A stretch of 64,000 nucleotides of DNA from Prevotella sp. (GCA_017940545.1 JAGAYI010000005.1:1-64000), one strand, 5' to 3'. Counted from the first letter of the stretch, positions 26,089 through 35,358 are shown. A program made the numbers and translations. The notes: generated by a model from the sequence alone, not told the origin.

Positions 26089-28176
26089 TCAGTCTTCAAC
26101 TTTCAACGTCTTCATTTCCCGGCTGTAGAGTTCACAGGGAATCGTAACCCAGATGGTGGTGCCGGTACCCACTTCTGAGGTCACTTCAATGGTGCCCCCC
26201 ATGAGTTCTATCAGTCCTTTGATGATGGGTAGCGTCAGTCCGCTGCCCAAGTGCCTGCTCTGCTTGTCAGTAAAACGGTCGAAGAGGTGGGGCATGATGT
26301 CCTTGCTAATGCCTCCGCCGGTATCTTCGATGGTTATGTTGAGTGCCTGCGAGCGGTATTCGTATTTGGCACGGATGATGCCCTCGTGAGTATAGAAGAC
26401 GGAGTTCTGTATAAGTTGCTCAATGACTTGTCCGAGCAGTTGCTCGTCAATGTCCAGCAACAGGTGTTCGTAGGGATTCTCAATGATGGTCTTGATGCGT
26501 GGGTTGCTGTTGCTGCTCCATCCCATGTGGCAATGGGCGTCAAACGAGACTGCAAAATCAATCGGCTGTTTGTTGACCTCTACCATGTGGGCGTCAATTC
26601 TTGAGAGGTAGAGAATGTCGTTAACAAGTGTCAGCAGCGAGTCGGAACTCTTCTTGATTTCCTCTACGAAGATGGGCTCGTCGGCAGGGTTGTGCTCATG
26701 GTCAAACAGCTCTGCAAAACCGATGACGGTTGACAGTGGTGTGCGAATCTCGTAGCTCATGTTCAGCAGGAACATGTTTTTCAATGCTTCGGCCTCCTGT
26801 GCCTTTTGCGTTTCGGCCTTCAGGTGCAGTTGTGTCGTAATGAGTTTCGTGTCGTTACGGCTCATGCCGAAGTAGTGGGTAATGTTTCCGTCCTTGTCAT
26901 ACATGGGTATGCCGTTGAGCGTGAGCCAGATGTTAGACCCTTCGCCAGAGGGGAAAATGGTTTCCAGTTGTTCGTGAATGTTCCTGAGGCTGCGGTGGTC
27001 CATCTGGTGTAGCAGTCTGCGGGCGGTCAGGCGGTTCTCGGGGTGAATGAAGTCGAGCGCCCGTATTTGAGACAGCTCGTATTGCGGCATGTTCAAGTCG
27101 CTGGTTATCTGTAGCGTATGACTGTCAGGCAGATAGTTCATGATGCGGCATTCTGATGTCTGCAGGGCCATGTTGATGTTTTCAATGTATGCCTTGATGG
27201 AGTTGGTGGCCACAAGCAGTTCGTGCATGGTCTTCCGCTGTGTCTGGAACGACTCCACCATGTCGGTAATGTTACGTCCCTGCAGGAAGAAGCCCAGCAG
27301 TTCTCCCTGCTCGTCGCGAATGGGGTAGAGCATCATTTCGTAATAGATAGTGCCTTCAAACTCCACTCCGGCACCGCGGCGCCCTTCGCGTTCCATCTTC
27401 TTGACGTCAATAATCGAGGTGCATTGCGTCTTTTCCAGCGTCTTGATGTCTATGTCGTCCAAATAGGTCAGCTGTCGCAGATGTGCGTGCGAGTCAATGA
27501 TGGTGTGTTTGTTGGCAATGCCGAAATCCCTGCATGCCATGTCGTTAATGTCGGTCAGTATGCCGTTCTCGTCGTAGAACACCATGTCGAGTATCGGGGT
27601 GTTGAAGACGTTTTGGTAGGTCAGCAGCTCGTCCCGTTCGTGGTCGCGCTGCTGCCGTTCGCGGGTCGTGTCCCGCTGTACGCCCAACAGGAGTTGCGGC
27701 TTGCCGTCAGCATCGCGCTTGCAGACGGTGATTTTTATCTCGTAGTGGCGTTGCTCTGTGCCGGCCGTCGTCTGCGGCCCCCGCATGTGAATGGTGATAA
27801 ACTCTTTTTTCCCGTCCCTGATAGAGAATATCTCGTTGCGCATTTCCTCAAAGTCGTCATGGTTGAAGAAACGTGAGAAATCGATGGGCGTGTATTCCAT
27901 TTCGGGCATGCCTTCGCTGTTCAGACGCTGGTATTTGCGGGTTGTCACGCTGTAGGTCCATACCCGGGTGTTGTCGGTCTGCAGAATCATGGCCAGGCGG
28001 CTGTTCTCGTGGAGAATGGCTTTCGACTCCTTCTCCTCCATCTGACGGTAAAGCCTGTCATAGAAAAACAAAATCCAGACAATGACAATGCTGACGGCAA
28101 TGCCCATCCACATGCCTGTAGAAATAGTGAATAGGGGTATATGGTTAATTAGGCTCAGTAGCGTCTCGATATGCAT
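26089..28176 (-). CDS. PAS-domain histidine-kinase-like protein with His-to-Tyr at the phospho-acceptor site
   Basis: 695 residues. One membrane helix (about 21-40) is followed by a tandem of PAS-like domains (for example GFFLQGRNITDMVESFQTQR). The dimerisation motif reads FLLNMSYEIRTPLSTVIGFA: residue 475, where SHEIRTPL has the phosphorylated histidine, is tyrosine (codon TAC at 26754-26752, one base from CAC). The ATPase domain looks intact: N-box GQVIEQLIQNSVFYTHEG, G1 IEDTGGGISKDIMPHLFDRF, G2 GSGLTLPIIKGLIELMGG. It may bind ATP and phosphorylate a partner or act as a pseudokinase regulator; the neighbouring canonical kinase is the obvious partner. It sits 16 bases behind mnmA. Confidence 0.88.
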   Translation of the reverse strand: MHIETLLSLINHIPLFTISTGMWMGIAVSIVIVWILFFYDRLYRQMEEKESKAILHENSRLAMILQTDNTRVWTYSVTTRKYQRLNSEGMPEMEYTPIDFSRFFNHDDFEEMRNEIFSIRDGKKEFITIHMRGPQTTAGTEQRHYEIKITVCKRDADGKPQLLLGVQRDTTRERQQRDHERDELLTYQNVFNTPILDMVFYDENGILTDINDMACRDFGIANKHTIIDSHAHLRQLTYLDDIDIKTLEKTQCTSIIDVKKMEREGRRGAGVEFEGTIYYEMMLYPIRDEQGELLGFFLQGRNITDMVESFQTQRKTMHELLVATNSIKAYIENINMALQTSECRIMNYLPDSHTLQITSDLNMPQYELSQIRALDFIHPENRLTARRLLHQMDHRSLRNIHEQLETIFPSGEGSNIWLTLNGIPMYDKDGNITHYFGMSRNDTKLITTQLHLKAETQKAQEAEALKNMFLLNMSYEIRTPLSTVIGFAELFDHEHNPADEPIFVEEIKKSSDSLLTLVNDILYLSRIDAHMVEVNKQPIDFAVSFDAHCHMGWSSNSNPRIKTIIENPYEHLLLDIDEQLLGQVIEQLIQNSVFYTHEGIIRAKYEYRSQALNITIEDTGGGISKDIMPHLFDRFTDKQSRHLGSGLTLPIIKGLIELMGGTIEVTSEVGTGTTIWVTIPCELYSREMKTLKVED

Positions 28177-28192
28177 ATAGGTTTGTTGTATT

Positions 28193-29344
28193 TTATAGCG
28201 TTATTTCGGCCGAACCGAAACAGCGGTGGTGGTCTTTGTCGTAAATGACGCAGAACTGCCCGGGAGCCACACCATGAATGGCACCGTCGAGGCTCTTGAC
28301 CAGAAACCTCTGACCTTGACCTTCAGGCATGCCGCCCTCACTTCCTTTTGTCATGATTCCCTTGTGAAACTCTGGCGTATGGCGTATCTTGAAGGTAATT
28401 TCCATGCTGTCATTGCCTTCCGCCATGTCCTTCGTCAGCCAGTGCATGTCGTGTACAGAGAACTCCTGCTTGTAGGCCGTCTCAGGGTCGTAGCCGTGGC
28501 TGACGTACAGAATGTTGCCGGCCATGTCCTTCTTTACCACAAACCACGGACCGCCGCCGAAGCCCAGTCCGTGACGCTGGCCGATGGTGTGGAACCACAA
28601 ACCCTTGTGCCGGCCTATCTGCCTGCCAGTTTCCAGTTCTACCACCGCCCCCGGCTGTTCGCCTAAGTAGCGGCGCAGGTAGTCGTTATAGTTAATCTTG
28701 CCTAAGAAGCAGATGCCCTGCGAGTCCTTGCGCCTGGCATTCACCAGGTGCTCACGCTCGGCAATCTGGCGCACCTCTTCCTTCATCATGTGGCCTATGG
28801 GGAACAGCGCCTTTCGCAGCTGCCAGTCGTATATCTGTGCCAGAAAGTCCGTCTGGTCCTTCACAGGGTCGGGGCTGGTGCAGAGCCATTTTATTTTACT
28901 GCTTGACCATTTACCGTCAACCGTCACAGAGATTTCTTCTTCCTCGGTCTGTGCATAGTGGCCTGTGGCAATGAGGTCGTAGTCCTTGCCGCGTTTCTCG
29001 TGGAAGGCCCCAAACTTAATGAGTCGGTTGCACATCACGTCAGGATTGGGTGTAAACCCTTGGCGTACTTTCTCCATCGTGTAGCGAGTCACCTGGTCCC
29101 AGTACTCCCTGTGGCAATCAACCACCTCCAGCAGGCAACCATATTTCCTGGCCACGGCAGTGGCCATCTCCATGTCTTCCTCGCTCGAGCAGTCCCATTC
29201 CTCCTGCTCCTCGGGGCCTATCTTAATGTAAAAGCAGTCGGGCTTCAGTCCCAGTTCAGCCAACTGGTGAACCACGACAGCACTATCTACACCGCCCGAT
29301 AGCAGCACGGCAATACGCTTTCCTTGTATTCCTTCAACGTTCAT
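28193..29344 (-). CDS. mnmA: tRNA 2-thiouridylase MnmA
   Basis: 383 residues. MnmA adenylates and thiolates U34 of Lys, Glu and Gln tRNAs. The PP-loop ATP motif SGGVDS is at 16-21. The two catalytic cysteines are Cys105 (NPDVMCNRLIKF) and Cys212 (SQGICFLG). TGHYAQ and FHTIGQRHGLGFGGGPWFVV are further family motifs. The start must be the ATG at 29344, because the next Met is beyond the PP-loop. The -7 box ends only five bases upstream, so the message is probably leaderless. The two histidine kinase genes follow with 16- and 12-base gaps. Confidence 0.96.
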   Translation of the reverse strand: MNVEGIQGKRIAVLLSGGVDSAVVVHQLAELGLKPDCFYIKIGPEEQEEWDCSSEEDMEMATAVARKYGCLLEVVDCHREYWDQVTRYTMEKVRQGFTPNPDVMCNRLIKFGAFHEKRGKDYDLIATGHYAQTEEEEISVTVDGKWSSSKIKWLCTSPDPVKDQTDFLAQIYDWQLRKALFPIGHMMKEEVRQIAEREHLVNARRKDSQGICFLGKINYNDYLRRYLGEQPGAVVELETGRQIGRHKGLWFHTIGQRHGLGFGGGPWFVVKKDMAGNILYVSHGYDPETAYKQEFSVHDMHWLTKDMAEGNDSMEITFKIRHTPEFHKGIMTKGSEGGMPEGQGQRFLVKSLDGAIHGVAPGQFCVIYDKDHHRCFGSAEITL

Positions 29345-29349
29345 GGCGA

Positions 29350-29357
29350 CAAAGTTA
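29350..29357 (-). promoter_or_regulatory. -7 box TAACTTTG for mnmA
   Basis: Minus-strand TAACTTTG, with five bases between its last G and the mnmA ATG. No well-placed -33 TTTG is visible. Confidence 0.65.
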
Positions 29358-29449
29358 CGATTTTCTTTCCATTTTAATTCTTGTTTGGTTCAATTTCTGC
29401 AAAATGACCTCTATTTTTCTCGCTTTTGGTCGAAAATCCTTCCATATAC

Positions 29450-29480
29450 TTTGCCCGCTGACAGAAAAATGATACATTTG
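29450..29480 (+). promoter_or_regulatory. Promoter TTTG-N19-TACATTTG
   Basis: TTTG at 29450-29453 and TACATTTG at 29473-29480 are separated by 19 bases, a good match to the two-part Bacteroidetes promoter. It drives the gene starting at 29574, with a leader of about 90 bases. Confidence 0.7.
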
Positions 29481-29573
29481 CAGCCAAGTAGCATGCAGCA
29501 AGATGACATTGAATAAAGCATGATAAATGGTTGATATGGCAGAACAGCAGCAATGGCAATGGCAGGAGCCGAG

Positions 29574-30089
29574 ATGAACCCGCAACGGTTAGCTACCAAG
29601 CGCCTGAAGCCCGGTTATTTCCGGGTGCAGAAAGATATTGAGATTGGCGGCCGGAAATATGACGGCGTAGGTAACGTGGCATTGCTAATGGAAAAGCACT
29701 TCGATGTCGTACATGTGCGGAGCCTGATGGTCAAGGCGGCGGAGCATGGAGACAATCAAGCCCTGCGCGATTACATGAACAGCCGTGTCTTGTTGGCACG
29801 TAAAGGGGTCGTTATGATTTCACCCTTCATATCTAAACAAGAAAAAATGGTTATGCAGGTATTGTTGAAGGAGCAGAAACCGTTTGTATTGCTTGCTGAT
29901 AATGGTTTCCGGGACTATTTCAAACCTGCAGACTACCTTTTCGACGCGTGTGCTGAAGGGCGGTTGCTCATCCTGAGTCCTTGGCCGTATGACGGAACGA
30001 AACGACACATTAGCCGTGCAGATTGCATAGCCCTCAACGCTATGGCGGAAGACATCTGCCAACAACTTACAAGTGATCAAACGACATGA
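29574..30089 (+). CDS. Unrecognised Rossmann-like protein
   Basis: 171 residues from the ATG at 29574, which has AGGAG five to six bases upstream; ATGs at 29553 and 29559 are in frame but lack such a site. Segments that look conserved are ISPFISKQEKMVMQVLLKEQ, KPFVLLADNGFRDYFKP, FDACAEGRLLILSPWPYD and the end SRADCIALNAMAEDICQQL. The alternation of hydrophobic strands and helices suggests an alpha/beta nucleotide-binding-like fold, as in LOG or DprA-type proteins. I recall similar C-terminal segments in Bacteroidales hypothetical proteins but cannot name the family. No signal peptide. It is monocistronic. Confidence 0.55.
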   Translation: MNPQRLATKRLKPGYFRVQKDIEIGGRKYDGVGNVALLMEKHFDVVHVRSLMVKAAEHGDNQALRDYMNSRVLLARKGVVMISPFISKQEKMVMQVLLKEQKPFVLLADNGFRDYFKPADYLFDACAEGRLLILSPWPYDGTKRHISRADCIALNAMAEDICQQLTSDQTT

Positions 30090-30134
30090 AAAAACAGAGG
30101 ACAAGAGTGATGAACGTCTGATGTAACACGAATA

Positions 30135-30170
30135 AAGGCCCCCTGCAAAAGCAGAGAGGCCTTCTTTGTT
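30135..30170 (+). terminator. Terminator-like hairpin
   Basis: AAGGCC (30135-30140) pairs with GGCCTT (30158-30163), and CTGC with GCAG inside, with a small internal loop. CTTTGTTAGT follows on the plus strand. It lies between convergent genes. Confidence 0.55.
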
Positions 30171-30197
30171 AGTATCTGTAGGACGGTGGCGCAATGG

Positions 30198-30386
30198 TCA
30201 TACTTCGTCGTATTCGTCCATCCACTCTTCCCATTCGTCTATGTCTTCAAACTCACCAGCCCAACGAATGGCCTGAATCTGTCCTGGGTCTGTAATCTCA
30301 CCTTGCCCGGTACTGATGGTTTGCATGGTTGGTGCTGTTTGGAATGCCACTATCTCCAGTTGCGGAGTGATATATGATTTTTTCAT
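30198..30386 (-). CDS. Small acidic peptide coupled to the CotH protein gene
   Basis: 62 residues. Its ATG overlaps the TGA stop of the upstream CotH gene by four bases, which suggests translational coupling and supports it as a real gene. The N-terminus MKKSYITPQLEIVAFQTAP is followed by a Gly/Pro-rich middle and a strongly acidic, Trp-containing C-terminus (EDIDEWEEWMDEYDEV). There is no signal peptide or membrane segment. It resembles the 57-residue peptide encoded behind the DUF285 protein (59709-59882): both begin MKK-x-YI-x-P-x-x-E-x-V and end in an Asp/Glu-rich tail. Function unknown. Confidence 0.7.
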   Translation of the reverse strand: MKKSYITPQLEIVAFQTAPTMQTISTGQGEITDPGQIQAIRWAGEFEDIDEWEEWMDEYDEV

Positions 30387-33300
30387 TTTACAATAAACTT
30401 TTTGCCGTTCTTAATATAGATTCCTTTTGCCAGATTGCCCTTCATGCGGCGGCCTTGCAAGTCATATACCGCTTCATGCTGGCTGTCAGCGTTCACGCTA
30501 ATTTCGTTGAGGCCAGTAGTGCCACCGTCAATATCGCCGAAGAAGATGGCAGCAGGAGCTTGCTGCGATTCCACGCAAAGGTATGCCTTGTTCTGAGGAA
30601 TCGTAACACCTGACCGTATTTTGTAGAGTGCCGTCTTGCCGTTCAGCGTTGCAAGGGCGTAGTAGCTGTTTTCTGATGGCACGTTGAAGGCGGCTTTAGC
30701 AGTATTTAGCAGTTTGTTGTCTGTTGTCAGCGAAACACTCTCAGATATGGTCTGCGGATAAATCTTTTCGCCTTCGTTACCCTTCAGTATGACACCCGTC
30801 TCAGCCGGTATCTTGCCGTCGGCTACTTTTTCCAATTGCAGTATGCCCTTCACATAGCTGGTGGCCACATAAACCTCCACTCCTGTGCCGCTGAAGTCCA
30901 AAGCACCGTCCCAAGAGAATGAACTGTAACCGCCAGCGCCGATGGTAACTACCGGTCCGTTGATGACAGTCAGTTCAGCAAACTTTGTGTTGAGATATTC
31001 AAAACGCTCTCCAAGATAGGTACTGATTACGTTAAGCTGTTCTTCTGTCGGCTTCTGGTCAGCCTTGTTAATAGCGGTCTTTACGTCGTTGAATTTCGTG
31101 AGCATGGTGCTCTTCAAGTCGTTAGTACCATTGTTGTAAAGTGCAGCCCAGCGTTCTTTCACGGCCTGCTTGAACCATCCTTGCTGCCAGAGCGCCTGGA
31201 GCTTGGTCTTCCATGCTGAGGATGTACCACTCTGATAAACCATGCCGTTGTATGAATTAGTGGTATTAAGGTCACTCATGTCAATAGCCGTGCTGTTACC
31301 GAAAGCCAGTTCATTGCCCCACAGGGGACCGAACTTCAGGCTTTCAGCGTCATTCTCCTTGTAGGCATAAATGCCGGTTAGTGCAGAAGCGTTACCCAGT
31401 ATTTCGGTGGCAATGTACCAGTTGACAAACGAAGCCTTGTCGAACCCTGTGCCGTTATTAGCATTCCACAGCGTGTCGAAGAACGTCTTGACCCTTGTCT
31501 TGATTTCGTCTTCAGTACCCGTCTTCTTGCCAGGCTCAGGGTTCTTGATGTTGATATAGGGGTAACTGTCGCTGCCTTCAACGTAGATGTCACCTGTGGC
31601 AATGCCGTCGGCTGTTACCATGTCGAGCAGCCAGCCCTGTTTCTCGTCAACGGGCACACGTCTTGTAACGTCGCCTTCCTTGTCGGCCTCCACGTGGTCG
31701 GTAGCCATGTATGTACCTTTATAGTCATTATTAATATAGAGGTCAACAAATTGGTAGTTGGGCGTAAACTCAAATCCCATGGCCTTGCCCAGTTCGTCAG
31801 CAAGGGCATTGCGCACCATGCTCTCGTCGGCAGCGTTGGCTACCAGAATCCAGTTGCGCTTTGTGTAGCCACCTCCCGTCAAGTCGTGTTTGTGGCTTGT
31901 GGTCACGTTACCTGCATCGTCCTTTTCGTCCTTGGCGAACTTCAGACGGTATGACTTCTTCGTAATCGCATCGTCGCTCCACTCCGTCTTGTTTCGGCCG
32001 CGAATCTCCATGAAGGTGTTGGTCTCGGTAAAGTTGCCGCCAATCATGTTGTTCTTGTCAAATACCTGAATGGCTGCAGGAACAAACTCATCCGTGCTTG
32101 GCTGAATCACTTCATTGTCCTTCGTGTCAATGTAAATGGTGGGGACGTCACTCTTCTGGGTGCGTTGTGCTATCACTTCTGGTATAAAGCTGATGGTTGG
32201 GTCGCCTGCACCATTGGCTTTTCTGATATAGGCATCAATGCCGTTGAGAGTCGCATTATTATCCCATGTGTTTATTTTAGTAGGCTTATTAAATGTGATA
32301 GCATTACCACCGATGAGAATGTCGGTTCCATTATCAGTTAATGTAGTGTTGTTTAAGTAAAGATTTGCGCAGAATGAATAATTACCGAAAGTTACGTTCT
32401 CACCGAAAGCTTTATGAGTATTGCTCCAGTCCTGACAGTAGGCTAAAGTGACATTGTTGAAAATGGGACTTGCTTCAACAACTTTTGACGGCTTAATCAA
32501 ATATGGCATACCTGCGCTGATGGCATTATCCTTTGGCGTTGCGAAATACAATGTTGTGCCATTTGTGTAAATTCCTGCCAGTTCTTTCAACTCATAGTTG
32601 TCACCAAAGATGCCTTTTAGTGTTTGTTCATTAACTGAGAAAGGTAGGGAAATTGTATTCCATTGATTTTGAACAAATGATTTGTTCGCCAAAGTTACAT
32701 TGTATATTTTATCAATTAATTCTGCCCCTATTCCATTTTCCGACTGAGTCTTTCCCGCATCAATCGTTAAACCATCTTCCTGAGCCGTGTTTGCCGCTGT
32801 GTATAACTGATTGAATTGACCTTGTACGAATGTTATACGTGCTGTGAGCCAGTCTTTGAGTTGCTGAATATATGCTTCGTAGTTGGCAAGACCATGGATT
32901 TTCTCCATGTTGTAATTCTCATTGACTCCCCATTTCTCAGTATTTTGAGCTCGGGTATTTGTAAGTACTCCTGCTAACTCGTCAATCTTGGAACAAAGTG
33001 TTATGGAGAGTCCGCCATTAACTAACTCGTCCATTTTATCCTTCAAGCGCTTAACGAATAATGGATCACTATAGAGCTTTTTGATGTATCCATTGACACT
33101 TGATGCATTGCCAATGTCTGCAACCATGGTTGTGGCGAAGTCGCCATAGTTTCCATAAGCCAAATCCTTATCCCAAACAGGACCAAGACATAATTTACCG
33201 TCAACTTCACGGTAAGCCTTTACGCTCATCATTCCGTCGTAATCTCCAGTAATTTCTGTAATGATGAGGAATTTTAGCCACTCGTCTTCGTCGTTATATG

Positions 33301-34789
33301 CACGCCATCCTGTTGTAGGGTTAGTGAATCCTATTCCAAAGCCTTTTACCCATGTATCATTAAACCATGATTTAATTGGCTCAATGATTGCGTTGCGTTG
33401 AGACTCATCAGTTTCGTCGTCAGGTTCCGGATTCTTAATGTTCATGGTAATTTTGCCACTCTCACTAATGCACATAGGATAGTCGCACATGTCTGGACGT
33501 CCTTGGAACTCCACATACCATCCTGTGTCTTCATCCACGTTGATACGGTCTCCATCCACCTCGGGATGGTCAGATATTTGGTAGGTGCCACGATAGTCGC
33601 CGTTGATGACAAGGTCAACAAATTTATAGCCAGGGTTGAAGGGCATGCCTACAATCTTGCCTAATTCGCAGGTTAGGGCGTTGCGAATCAGAGAATGGTC
33701 GAATGCATTGGCTAACAGCACCCAGTTGCGTTTGGAGTAGCCGGCATTTGTCATGTCGTGCTTGAAGTTTTGGCCTGTGGTCTTATCTTTCTTGGCAAAC
33801 TTCAAACGATAGGGTCGCTTGGCATCTACTGTTGTTGGCAGGGCGGTAGAGTTGCCGCGTACTTTTATCTCCAAATGGTCTGCATCTTCTTCAAACGACT
33901 CCATATAGTGAGGGCTCGTAGTATCATCGGTGGCTACAACCTTAATGCTTGCTCTGCGGTATGGAGCATCAGCCGCTGTTGTAGCATTGCCGCCAGTTTT
34001 GTACAAATAGCTGTCAAGCGTTTCGTTGCCTATGTCTGGCAATGTGATATATACTGTTGGAGCATCAGTTAACTGCATCCTTGCGGCAATCTTCTGTTGC
34101 AGAGTCATCGACGACGGATCTATAGGGTCATCACCACCGCCGGAGCCAGAAGACCCCTCTATGCTCAGTGAAGGCACTGAATTATTGGCAGTCTTGACAT
34201 AACCTCCCGGCGGCAGGATGTCTGACTGCTCTGGTGTTCCTTCTCCATAGTATGCCATCTTGGTAAGTACTCCATTTATCAACTTGTAGGCATTATGGTT
34301 GTTGATCAAGTCCCAACCAGCCATGGTTATAAGGCTTGCATATAGCTGCACGTTTTCATTGCCGTAATATGAAGGCGTTCCGGTCGAAAAGTTGACATTA
34401 GCAAATTTTGGATTGCTTACGGCTTCTGTCACCTTTATCAAATATGGATAGCCGGCTGTTATTGATGGTGTTTCCATTGCCTTGAATACAAAGGTGTTGC
34501 CATCCATATTGTTAAATTGTTGTATCTGGTAGTTGTTTTCACCGAAGGTTTCATCAAGCACCGCTTTTGATGCATCGAACGGCAGACCTATGAACTCCCA
34601 TGTATTAGCAGCAAAACTTTTATTGTTATAAGTAATTGTATATGATTCACCAATAGTGAAGTCGTCATAATTCCAAACTTCTTTCGCATTAATCGTTTTA
34701 CTCGTTTGAGCATAAACATTTCCGCACACGATGAGCATTGCGATAATTGTCAGGAAATTTCGCAAATAGTTGTAGTAGTTATTAATCAT
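30383..34789 (-). CDS. Giant secreted protein with two CotH domains and a Por-type C-terminus
   Basis: 1468 residues: a signal peptide, then a duplicated ~600-residue module. Each copy opens with a beta-rich segment (WEFIGLPFDASKAVLDETFG; WNTISLPFSVNEQTLKGIFG) followed by a CotH domain (PYRLKFAKKDKTTGQNFKHD; SYRLKFAKDEKDDAGNVTTS). CotH proteins are atypical kinases of spore coats and secreted scaffolds. Copy 1 keeps PVWDKDLAYGN (W539, D540, D542) and a GDYDG motif. Copy 2 has PLWGNELAFGN (W1157, G1158, E1160) and GNASA, so the acidic residues are lost. The end VYDLQGRRMKGNLAKGIYI plus a short basic strand resembles a type IX sorting domain, implying surface export. The first module is probably the only active one. 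Confidence 0.85.
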   Translation of the reverse strand: MINNYYNYLRNFLTIIAMLIVCGNVYAQTSKTINAKEVWNYDDFTIGESYTITYNNKSFAANTWEFIGLPFDASKAVLDETFGENNYQIQQFNNMDGNTFVFKAMETPSITAGYPYLIKVTEAVSNPKFANVNFSTGTPSYYGNENVQLYASLITMAGWDLINNHNAYKLINGVLTKMAYYGEGTPEQSDILPPGGYVKTANNSVPSLSIEGSSGSGGGDDPIDPSSMTLQQKIAARMQLTDAPTVYITLPDIGNETLDSYLYKTGGNATTAADAPYRRASIKVVATDDTTSPHYMESFEEDADHLEIKVRGNSTALPTTVDAKRPYRLKFAKKDKTTGQNFKHDMTNAGYSKRNWVLLANAFDHSLIRNALTCELGKIVGMPFNPGYKFVDLVINGDYRGTYQISDHPEVDGDRINVDEDTGWYVEFQGRPDMCDYPMCISESGKITMNIKNPEPDDETDESQRNAIIEPIKSWFNDTWVKGFGIGFTNPTTGWRAYNDEDEWLKFLIITEITGDYDGMMSVKAYREVDGKLCLGPVWDKDLAYGNYGDFATTMVADIGNASSVNGYIKKLYSDPLFVKRLKDKMDELVNGGLSITLCSKIDELAGVLTNTRAQNTEKWGVNENYNMEKIHGLANYEAYIQQLKDWLTARITFVQGQFNQLYTAANTAQEDGLTIDAGKTQSENGIGAELIDKIYNVTLANKSFVQNQWNTISLPFSVNEQTLKGIFGDNYELKELAGIYTNGTTLYFATPKDNAISAGMPYLIKPSKVVEASPIFNNVTLAYCQDWSNTHKAFGENVTFGNYSFCANLYLNNTTLTDNGTDILIGGNAITFNKPTKINTWDNNATLNGIDAYIRKANGAGDPTISFIPEVIAQRTQKSDVPTIYIDTKDNEVIQPSTDEFVPAAIQVFDKNNMIGGNFTETNTFMEIRGRNKTEWSDDAITKKSYRLKFAKDEKDDAGNVTTSHKHDLTGGGYTKRNWILVANAADESMVRNALADELGKAMGFEFTPNYQFVDLYINNDYKGTYMATDHVEADKEGDVTRRVPVDEKQGWLLDMVTADGIATGDIYVEGSDSYPYINIKNPEPGKKTGTEDEIKTRVKTFFDTLWNANNGTGFDKASFVNWYIATEILGNASALTGIYAYKENDAESLKFGPLWGNELAFGNSTAIDMSDLNTTNSYNGMVYQSGTSSAWKTKLQALWQQGWFKQAVKERWAALYNNGTNDLKSTMLTKFNDVKTAINKADQKPTEEQLNVISTYLGERFEYLNTKFAELTVINGPVVTIGAGGYSSFSWDGALDFSGTGVEVYVATSYVKGILQLEKVADGKIPAETGVILKGNEGEKIYPQTISESVSLTTDNKLLNTAKAAFNVPSENSYYALATLNGKTALYKIRSGVTIPQNKAYLCVESQQAPAAIFFGDIDGGTTGLNEISVNADSQHEAVYDLQGRRMKGNLAKGIYIKNGKKFIVK

Positions 34790-34841
34790 TTCTCAAGTAA
34801 TTTTATTTGTTTTCTAATTTTAGGTAGTAGTGTTATCTGGA

Positions 34842-35105
34842 TTAATCGAACAGTTTTTTCCATACCCACAAGACACAAACGGCACCGACTACGCAGAAGG
34901 CTAAGTTGGTGAGATAGCCCTTGCCGAATAGGTCGATGTTCAGCAGGTGACTGATGAGGGCTCCCGCGTAGCTTCCGGCGATGCCAACGACGAGATTCAT
35001 GCAGCAGCCTTTCCCTTCGCCGCTCATAATGCGGTTGGCAATGTAGCCGATGATGAGGCCCGTGAGTATCGGCCATGTAGTGAATTCTGAAATGTGTTCT
35101 AACAT
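34842..35105 (-). CDS. GlsB/YeaQ/YmgE family membrane protein
   Basis: 87 residues with three hydrophobic helices. WPILTGLIIGYIANRIMSGE, then a glycine-rich GCCMNLVVGIAGSYAGALIS and FCVVGAVCVLWVWKKLFD are the pattern of the small "transglycosylase-associated" GlsB/YeaQ family, often linked with stress. Function in detail is unknown. It starts about 150 bases after a well-formed promoter, and the CotH gene begins 52 bases after its stop without a clear promoter, so the two may be co-transcribed. Confidence 0.85.
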   Translation of the reverse strand: MLEHISEFTTWPILTGLIIGYIANRIMSGEGKGCCMNLVVGIAGSYAGALISHLLNIDLFGKGYLTNLAFCVVGAVCVLWVWKKLFD

Positions 35106-35255
35106 TACTGTAACGATTTATAAAGGTTAGCTGCCTGTTTCTTTACCATGTTTTTTTTTCACGGTAATTGTTTGCACGTAGTTGTAGTAGTTTCGCATTT
35201 TCTTGTTTCTGTTGTTTTTTTATTTAGGTAAGTAGTTAGTGCTTTTTCTACTGTG

Positions 35256-35287
35256 CAAAAGTAGCAATTATTTCTTTTTTACCCAAA
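35256..35287 (-). promoter_or_regulatory. Promoter TTTG-N20-TACTTTTG (minus strand)
   Basis: Minus-strand TTTG (35284-35287) and TACTTTTG (35256-35263) are 20 bases apart, the standard spacing. It would drive the GlsB-type gene. The phased 22-bp repeats begin about 70 bases upstream of it. Confidence 0.75.
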
Positions 35288-35358
35288 TAATTTCGACAAA
35301 AAAGTTAGATTTTGGGCATGATTGCTTAATTTGAAGTCTTCATGATGTATTTTTGCAT

